From Bactericera cockerelli (taxonomy: Eukaryota > Arthropoda > Insecta > Hemiptera > Triozidae): a stretch of 64,000 nucleotides of DNA. Under the pieces are notes generated by a model. It saw only the letters and a list, made by a program, of their open reading frames with translations. It was not told the DNA's origin and searched no databases. The position numbers and the translations under genes are program-made. The stretch is taken from NCBI GenBank assembly GCA_024516035.1, contig CM044964.1, forward strand, positions 26,498,866 to 26,562,865, read 5' to 3'. Shown piece after piece: positions 58,801 through 64,000 of this stretch (within the stretch, counting starts at the first letter, position 1; every line of letters starts with the position of its first letter).

Positions 58801-61800
58801 AGTAGAAGTCATACTTGACAGTAAAAAAACTGATGTGGTTAGTACTTTTTAGTAGATCAATCATGGACGACATACGTCATCCTGGAAGAACATCTGGGGC
58901 CTATTGTTTCTGGTATTTATGGTCGTTATAATGAAGGTGAGTTTAGGGCACTTTTCATATGGCACACTCCAAGTGGTGAATAATGTGAATATGGCATTGT
59001 GAAAAGAGGAATAAGATGTTGTTCTGAATCAAATGAAAACCTTGGTCTTTGATCAGAACAAATAAAAAACCATGGTCTTTGATCAGAAACAAATAAAACC
59101 TTGGTCATTGATCAGAACAAATAAAATCCTTGGTCTTTGATCAAGAAGAAAATAAATCAAAATTTGCTCTTTTTCAATTCAATTGAAAGTGGGTTACTTT
59201 CTTATTTAACAAAACTATAGGTGGGATAATTAGGTAGCAGGAATAGATGGTTTTCCTAAAACCTAGTATTGGGGTCTACATTGAAAGCGAAGTTATTTTT
59301 TTTCTGACCTCGTTGTAGAGTTTCGGTAGAAGCTCCATACAATAAACACTGCAACCTGATACCGACCTCAGTAGCTTGATCGATAAGGCAGCGGACTCGT
59401 AACCCGGAGGTCGGTGGTTCAAGTTCCGGTTTCAGCGTAGATTTAGTAAAGCGAGTTTGAGTAGTTGTGATATCACGAAAGTGATCAACACAAAAATAAT
59501 ATGATTACTTAACTTAACTGATAACACTGCAACCTGATGAGACCTATTGTGACCAGTTGATTCCATTTTTCACGTACCGATTTGAGCCATAGAGAACGGG
59601 GGTTTTGCCCCCCCTCCCCCCCCCCCCCACCCAGCCTGAGTTCGGCTAGAAATGCCGGCCGAGTGTTTGGATAGAACAGATTTTTTTTTGTTGGAAAATT
59701 CCGACCATCCCGGAATCGAATACAGGATTAATGGAACACTGACAGCAAGCACAACCGTTGAACCAAGTTGAAATAACGTTAAACCCAAAAAATCTGAAAT
59801 AAAATTTCTCCAATGGGCCACATTATGAAACACGATTAAAGTTAATATAAGCCTATTATTATTATAAACTGGTTGGGGTCCACAAGAAGAGTCACAATTA
59901 TCACACCAATCTCTATTAGATCTATTGTGACCAGTTTGACTTTCTCACACTCCTGGTTGTCTAGATGTCTAGTATGTGTGCCAATCACAGCGCACTAAAG
60001 CCCGAGTTAAAGTACGAGGGACGTCCGGAAAGTAAGGGGACAATTGATGTTAAAACTCTAAAAATGCATATATTTTCATAAAATTTACAGGGTAAGTTCC
60101 AAATATAGTCCTTTATTTCTCCACATAATCACCAACAAGCTCCACTCACTTCTGCATCCTGGGTCCGAACTTTTTTATGCCTTCGTCATACACGCTCCGC
60201 TCCACCTCCAACAGCCATTTTCCACAGTCTCCTTGACCTCCTCGTCGCTGAAAAAACCTTTTTCCAGCCAATAACTCCTTCAGTTTCGTGAACAGATGAA
60301 AATCCGAGGGCGCCAGGTCAGAGGAATATGGTTTTGAGGGTCACACGACGATCGCTGCGACTTTTTCATTGACTTGCTGCACAAGTTCTTCTGAAACGAC
60401 AGACAGCCTCTTCTTTCTTCATTGTGTGTGTTTGTGCGACCTTCTTTAAACTTCTTTACCCACTTGAAAACCTTGGAACGTGAAATCACCTCAGGTCCAT
60501 AGGTTTTCAGTAGCTGAGGATGGATTTCAGCAGCTGAATTCCTACGCAAAGTGATAAACTGCCCGAATCTCGCACCTGCGGTAGGTGGAGCAAACGGCAC
60601 CTGTAGACTCTGTAGAGGTTGACGCGACGGGCTCCTCTGAGATGGGCAAGGGCTCATTGTGACCGTTAGGAGTTCCCCTACAAGCAGGTATGCCAACCTT
60701 GAAAAAAAAGACATTCCTACCAACCCCTACGACAAGTGTCCCCTTACTTTCCGGACGTACCTCGTATAGTGTCCAGTTTGTTCACATAGATTCAATCTAA
60801 TCCCGTTCCATAATTCGGCCCTTAAAGTTACCTTTTCGGCCGTTTCATAATTCGGCCCTTAAAGTTACCTTCGTCGTTGGCGCCACTGGCGTCATCGCCG
60901 TCTGTGTTTGACTTTGATGCTTCGGGTGAGGAAGAACTGCCACGCCCTCTCAGAATGGTGCCGGTCAGCTGGGAACTTTCATCACTGAGGCTTCTCTCAT
61001 CGTGAGGGATCTCGTTGATGCTCTCATCCAACCTGTGGAGTCGAGCAGAAATCTCTATATATAAAACAGAAAAAAGGACTACCTACCTATGTTTTGTTTG
61101 TCCGGAGTTGTTTAGCCAAAACGGTAAGAGATAGCGAAAAAATGTCTCAGAATTGACCCCCCCAAAACCATTATCGCTTTGGCCAGAAAAAATTATAAAA
61201 AGTTCAAAAAGGCATTGCTGTCCAGCAGTACGGCCATGCCTTAGTAAATTTGAAATTTAGTCCCGTTGCAAAGCACGGGCAAACGGCTAGATAATAATAT
61301 ATAATGCTTTTTCTTTGTGTTATATGTCACAATTTTAGTGGGTAGCGCAGAATCATAGGACTTTACCACTTTAATTTACAATATCTTGTATATTTTTTTT
61401 GCCTATGATTCTGCCACTGGTCGCCGCTTCACATCAAAGCAGCTACTCATTTTTCCTCACGAGGTATGAGTGGACCCCGAACATCCAAGTACAGAGCAGA
61501 AAAAAATCCTCCCCCGCTGGGAATCGAACCCAGGTCACCATGTGTGCAATGCCTAGCGCGCTAACTCACTCTGCCACAGTGACTACTGCCTTGTCAATTA
61601 TTAGCCTCCTTGTAAAGACAGTGGTAGAAGTGCAGAGTCATTCCTCCACTGTGTGGCTACCATCGTTCACGATGACGCCACCCTATGATGATGACTAAAG
61701 CCCGGATTTTTGCATATTGCATATTTGCATATGCAATTGCATATTTTGGCGGGTTTTTCGGATTTTGCATATTTGAGCAAAATCCTGCATATTTCAACAA

Positions 61801-63194
61801 TATTGGACAAAATTTGCATATTTCGGGGTTTATTAGGGGGAAAAATTCGGTAAGTAGGTATCTATCTACCTACTCAGAGCTACCGAAGTCCATTAAAATC
61901 TTAGGACGAAAATCGTAAAATCACATTTTAGAGTGTACCTACCTACCTTCATTGTGAAGTGATGTGGGTACCTACTAAGTACTGACAAGCAGCTAGCCTG
62001 CTAGCCTACTGAAACAAGATCAAACGTGTCGTAACGCGTCTGCAATACTCTCATCTGCACTTCACGTATCAGCAGGGTAGGATAGGCAGGGAGAGGGGTA
62101 GGTACCTACATGTATTGTATTTCTTTCTCTGTTCTCTTTCCTCTCTATTAGTTTTCGGCTGTTTTCTACTTGCAGTGAATTTATTGTGTTTGTAAACGAT
62201 TAACTTTTCTACTGATTTTTACTGGAGAAAGGTGTATGCATAACGGATTCTCTAGTTAAAGGAATAGATTATTTTGAGTTTAAAATATAATTTGCATTTT
62301 TGACTTAGGTAGATACTAACTTTACAATGCCAGTTGACAAAAGTAAAATTAAGTCCTGGCTGAGTGAGTTTACGGGTAGACATTTTGTTTACATTTTTGC
62401 ATATATTGCGCTTTTTGTTTACATTTTTGCATATTATTGGGCATTTTGTTTGCATATGCAATTGCATATTTTAGCCTTTTTTTGCTGCATAAAATCCGGG
62501 CTCTAGATGACTTTTAAATATTTTTATATTCATTGAAGTATATAAAAAATTAATCACAAACAATAAACAATATAAGAAACAATATAAAAAATTTGAAAAA
62601 AATCTGGTGTAAACATCACACGACTTTCCTTATCATATTAGAAATGGAAACGGGACGAAAAGCCACTGGTGACTCAAAGGTAACAGTTAGCTAAAAATAA
62701 ACATCAAATTCGTAATTAGCACCTTAAAATCATTGGATTCGATATGTCACAACCCCCATTTAGGATTAATTATAAAAAAGTTAGTCAGAGGGGTCTCCCC
62801 CAAAATACCGGTTAATTGGGGCCGAAGTTCAAAAAGTTCAAGATATCAAAATTCAAAAAAATGATCCTGAAAGATCCTACCTGTTGTCCACCTCACTAGT
62901 GGGTTCAGTCTTGACGAAGCTAAAGCTTCCGATGGCCACGGTTTTGTTGGACCTGATCAGTTCGTTCAGATTGACCAACAGCTTGGTTTTCAGACACACG
63001 GAGATGCCCTCTAAGCTGTCGTAGTTGGCGAAACAGTCGTTCTTCAGGATCAGGTCGGCGAGAAAGTGGGCGGACCTCTTGGGCGGAGTCGGGGGCGGAG
63101 CCTCCTGGCTGGAGGCGGGCATGGAGGGGTAGAACGCGCATGCGCAGTGGAACAGTGTCAGGAGGGTGAGGGCGGAGGTGAGTTTGGCGGACAT
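39565..63194 (-). CDS. Osiris family (DUF1676) gene B, partial (central exon not found)
   Basis: Three exons are visible: 62881-63194, 60869-61032 and 39565-39723. The first two join in phase 2 and give 159 codons plus one base. The last begins in phase 0, so at least one exon that enters in phase 1 and leaves in phase 0 is missing. That exon should carry the Lys-rich patch and transmembrane block found in all Osiris proteins. The interval between them contains a scaffold gap, an error-rich duplicate of upstream sequence and a further error-rich stretch, so the exon is probably damaged or lost in the assembly. After removing the duplicate, the intron interval is about 9.3 kb. Same strand and adjacent to gene A, as expected for the clustered Osiris family. 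Confidence 0.78.
39735..40087. repeat. Inverted repeat next to the last-exon acceptor of gene B
   Basis: About 60 bp at 39735-39797 recurs inverted at 40026-40087 (AAGATGATCTTCTTAATAAT). The loop holds a LINE-like tail (39800-39960) and an inner palindrome around AACGCTTGCAGCATTA (39972-40014). Confidence 0.85.
40795..40906 (+). repeat. LINE-like 3' tail cut by the scaffold gap
   Basis: GGGTTAAGTGGCAGAGAATG, a hairpin-like GCCTGAGGCATTAACC, then a T-rich tail ending at the N run. Confidence 0.7.
40907..41006. other. Scaffold gap of exactly 100 N
   Basis: Round-number N run of unknown true size. The flanking contigs overlap (see the duplicate entry), so the gap is not real missing sequence of 100 bp. 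Confidence 0.99.
41946..42977 (+). pseudogene. Second assembly version of the retrotransposon ORF, intact part
   Basis: Identical to the first 341 residues of the 29393 ORF, then broken at the point where sequence quality collapses. The YADD motif is retained. It should not be counted as a second genomic copy. Confidence 0.85.
51398..51557 (-). pseudogene. Error-rich second copy of Osiris gene B last exon (assembly duplicate)
   Basis: Aligns base by base to 39565-39723 but with missing bases and altered homopolymers; even the stop codon position is changed. The damage matches that of surrounding noncoding sequence, so it reads as uncorrected sequence and not as a decayed paralogue. Confidence 0.8.
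52737..54540. other. Error-rich unique sequence; no gene can be read
   Basis: Same error style as the duplicate but without a partner in the window. GC-rich islands at 53020-53095 (ending in a plus-strand AGAGGTAAGTG) and 53670-53790. A minus-strand stretch at 53390-53480 resembles a 5S-SINE (GCGTTGAATGCATCGGTTCT). The missing exon of gene B may be here, but I cannot identify it. Confidence 0.5.
54650..55145. repeat. Tandem duplication, about 265 bp, two copies
   Basis: The block with GTGAGTTGTGACGTGACTAT and CGGATGAATGAGT occurs at 54650-54915 and again at 54916-55145, each running into the start of the SINE tail (AAGCACAAGGCCT). The complete minus-strand SINE (to 55380) follows only the second. 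Confidence 0.85.
55085..55380 (-). repeat. tRNA-derived SINE (GGCAGAGTGAGTTAGCG family), minus strand
   Basis: Reverse complement of the 23675 family, with box B and head at the right end. Confidence 0.8.
55480..55580 (-). repeat. tRNA-derived SINE (family 1), diverged, minus strand
   Basis: Minus strand has GTAGCTTCATCAATAAGGCG and a box B-like GGTTCAGATCC. Confidence 0.6.
55581..57730. other. No gene recognised
   Basis: AT-rich sequence within the large intron of gene B. Short ORFs on both strands lack motifs, splice context or composition bias. Confidence 0.5.
57735..57930 (+). repeat. Dispersed SINE-like repeat
   Basis: TAACACTCTTTAGTGGAAGG, a short inverted CTCAAAGCATTTT block and an inverted tRNA-like head (GGGATTCGAACCAATGG). 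Shared with 32755-32960. Confidence 0.7.
57931..59030. other. No gene recognised
   Basis: AT-rich intron sequence of gene B with a poly(A) at 58659-58670 after a short LINE-like end. Nothing coding. Confidence 0.45.
59037..59150 (+). repeat. Tandem repeat, about 29-32 bp, four copies
   Basis: Units of CTTGGTCTTTGATCAGAACA followed by AATAAAA(C/T)C, with small length differences. Confidence 0.85.
59361..59522 (+). repeat. tRNA-derived SINE (family 1) with 16-bp target duplication
   Basis: Head ACCGACCTCAGTAGCTTGAT, box B GGTTCAAGTTCC, tail with GTGATATCACGAAAGTGATC. Target duplication AACACTGCAACCTGAT at 59345-59360 and 59523-59538. Confidence 0.93.
59580..59800 (-). repeat. Diverged inverted SINE (CGTAACGGTTGTGA family)
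   Basis: Minus strand shows CAACGGTTGTGCTTGCTGTC, a box B-like GTATTCGATTCCGG and CGGCATTTCTAGCCGAACTC. A C run of 14 bases interrupts it. Confidence 0.65.
60015..60764 (-). mobile_element. Internally deleted mariner-like element, 750 bp
   Basis: Inverted ends of about 28 bp containing ACGTCCGGAAAGTAAGGGGA, flanked by TA (60013-60014 and 60765-60766). On the minus strand a transposase N-terminus is readable (RNSAAEIHPQLLKTYGPEVI, then SRSKVFKWVKKFKEGR and HNEERRGC), followed by a deletion and a C-terminal part containing DLAPSDFHLFTKLKELLAGK. The APSDFHLF block is the third catalytic Asp region of mariner transposases; the first two catalytic Asp are lost. Frames are broken, so it is non-autonomous. 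It lies in gene B's intron about 100 bp from exon 2. Confidence 0.92.
60811..60871. repeat. 24-bp duplication (37-bp spacing) covering the exon-2 donor of gene B
   Basis: TAATTCGGCCCTTAAAGTTA and the following CCTT occur at 60811-60834 and again at 60848-60871. The second contains the exon-2 donor on the minus strand; the first supplies an identical downstream donor. Confidence 0.9.
60869..61032 (-). CDS. Osiris gene B, second exon (DUF1676 segment, Ser/acidic rich)
   Basis: Acceptor GACTCCACAG; the first base completes an Arg codon from the previous exon and the frame continues LDESINEIPHDERSLSDESS, then a Ser-rich and Asp-rich part ending SGANDE. The donor GTAACT is in phase 1. The size and acidic end before an expected basic/transmembrane exon match exon 3 of gene A. 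The donor is embedded in a short tandem duplication (37-bp spacing), and reading past it gives a stop after 13 residues. A mariner fragment ends about 100 bp beyond the donor. Confidence 0.78.
61060..61290 (+). repeat. Dispersed repeat with GCAAAGCACGGGCAAACGGC end
   Basis: Ends CCGTTGCAAAGCACGGGCAA; an inverted form of the same end occurs at 63966-64000. Probably a diverged relative of the 20567-20805 type. Confidence 0.6.
61310..61590 (-). repeat. tRNA-derived SINE (GGCAGAGTGAGTTAGCG family), minus strand
   Basis: Tail first on the plus strand (GTGGGTAGCGCAGAATCATA), head at the right end. It is followed by a fragment of the 8940-9165 repeat (61590-61690). Confidence 0.85.
61696..62505. 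mobile_element. hAT-like element, 0.8 kb, with GCATATGCAATTGCATATTTT subterminal repeats
   Basis: Inverted ends TAAAGCCCGGATTTT and AAAATCCGGGCTCTA, flanked by GATGAC (61690-61695 and 62506-62511; 7 of 8 matches if extended as an 8-bp site). Both subterminal regions repeat GCATATGCAATTGCATATTT. A short peptide from 62327 begins MPVDKSKIKSWLSEFTG, similar in style to the start of BED-finger hAT transposases. Non-autonomous. Confidence 0.75.
62881..63194 (-). CDS. Osiris gene B, first coding exon (signal peptide, two-Cys region)
   Basis: It starts at ATG 63192-63194 and ends at a GTAGGA donor in phase 2. The signal peptide reads MSAKLTSALTLLTLFHCACA, followed by a Pro-rich spacer (PPPTPPKR) and the two-Cys segment: ADLILKNDCFANYDSLEGIS then VCLKTKLL, with C54 and C67 (Cx12C). 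This is the Osiris N-terminal layout. The exon is GC-rich compared with the surroundings. The 5' UTR continues to 63220, where a splice acceptor (ACTTACAG) suggests a noncoding upstream exon outside the part I can define. Confidence 0.85.
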
Positions 63195-63220
63195 GTTGGA
63201 TTGATGGTTGCTTTGGAGAT
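63195..63220 (-). other. Osiris gene B 5' UTR segment after a predicted splice acceptor
   Basis: Immediately upstream of the ATG, the minus strand reads ACTTACAG at 63221-63228 and then 26 nt of leader. This looks like the start of the coding exon after a 5' UTR intron. The upstream exon is not identified. Confidence 0.45.
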
Positions 63221-63370
63221 CTGTAAGTGATATGATAAAGAGTTGGATTAGAGACTGTCATTTATTATACTTGCTATAACCCTTATTTATATTTTTATTT
63301 AAAGATATTTATTTATATCCCATTTTTTTAAAAAATAGTAATGTGTTTTATTGTACATTTCGTTTACATT

Positions 63371-63571
63371 TTTTTTTTTTTTTTTTTTTTTTTAAAGGTA
63401 AGTGTGCCCCGGAACCGCTTTCGCATTACTTCAGGGCACTTTACCTTTACATCCATGCCATTCCGGAAACGGAAAATTTCGGTCAGAAATTTCCGCACCG
63501 GCCGGGATTCGATCCCGCGACTTCCGGGTCAGTAACCAATGCTCTTAACCACTGAGCCACGGAGGTCGGCT
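63371..63571 (-). repeat. tRNA-derived SINE (CCGTGGCTCAGTGGTTAAGA family) with target duplication
   Basis: Minus strand head CCGTGGCTCAGTGGTTAAGA, box B GGGATCGAATCCC and a long body ending in poly(A) (T tract at 63371-63394). Target duplication ATTTCGTTTACATT at 63357-63370 and 63572-63585. Confidence 0.93.
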
Positions 63572-63585
63572 ATTTCGTTTACATT

Positions 63586-64000
63586 ACATAGTTACTTATA
63601 AAATACTTAAGTAAGAGGCCGAGGTCTGCTGAGCAGAAAGACAGGTCAATACCAGACAATACGAAGACATACTAATATAAGTTGGTACATACGATCGCCA
63701 AAAAATAAAAAGTAACAAAGGTAAATTATTAGATTAAAAAAAATGTAAATCAACTCATCTAGAGTAGAGTGCCAATGACATGCTGCATTTGACTTCTGAG
63801 TGGCTATGCTTTTATTCTGTGGTACTGAGTTCAAAATCAAATGTTGGGATTTAAACTCACAGACTCTTCATAATAGAATAGAATAGAATATACCTTGATT
63901 ATACTGCCGAGGTAAGACTGAGAAGTCTCTTTACTACGGCAGTCAAACAGGCTTATATATATCTTACTAGCCGTTTGCCCGTGCTTTGCAACGGGACTAA
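63586..64000. other. No gene recognised; dispersed-repeat end at window edge
   Basis: AT-rich, then an AATAG-type short tandem at about 63870-63890. At 63966 CTAGCCGTTTGCCCGTGCTT is the inverted form of the 61290 repeat end. Confidence 0.5.

Noticed and set aside
1..64000. CRISPR array, operon or prokaryotic system
   Set aside because: No spaced identical repeats, no dense coding and clear spliced insect genes; the tandem arrays seen are ordinary satellites.

Overview
The window is insect nuclear DNA: AT-rich, very poor in genes, and packed with tRNA-derived SINEs, 5S-rRNA-derived SINEs, LINE tails, mariner-like, hAT-like and Harbinger-like DNA transposons, plus one LINE-like reverse transcriptase. 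The insect call rests on two minus-strand genes of the Osiris (DUF1676) family, which is confined to hexapods. The large introns and repeat load suggest a big genome. A hemipteran is my guess from repeat style, not something the sequence proves.

Osiris gene A (24950 down to 6517) can be assembled from five exons whose splice phases all agree. They are a 20-nt start exon, a two-Cys exon, a DUF1676 exon, a basic plus transmembrane exon and a long charged last exon, giving a predicted 492-residue secreted or membrane protein. The exon-4 donor sits in an 89-bp unit repeated three times, and DUF1676 exon 3 lies between two same-direction copies of one SINE. Intron 3 (about 13 kb) holds a 3.2-kb fold-back mariner-like element that itself carries a 5S-derived SINE and a Harbinger-like MITE. 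An older sister copy of that fold-back lies downstream of the gene (1702-4155).

Osiris gene B (63194 down to 39565) shows its signal-peptide/two-Cys exon, a second exon and its last exon. The transmembrane exon expected between them cannot be seen. That interval contains an assembly fault. A 100-N gap (40907-41006) is followed by a second version of 28453-40906. The second version is nearly identical for about 1.96 kb, then full of homopolymer errors and small indels to about 52736. The true junction is probably 40906 to about 52737. Error-rich sequence continues to about 54500 and may hide the missing exon.

Between the two genes (25-39 kb) lie a 1.06-kb and a 0.87-kb fold-back element, a reverse transcriptase ORF with YADD and zinc-knuckle motifs, SINEs, and an unexplained 133-codon ORF at 35239-35640. 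Right of the error-rich block are tandem repeats, a SINE with a 16-bp target duplication, an internally deleted mariner (60015-60764), a hAT-like element (61696-62505) and another SINE just upstream of gene B. Apart from the two Osiris genes I find no host coding gene, rRNA gene, functional tRNA gene or CRISPR array.
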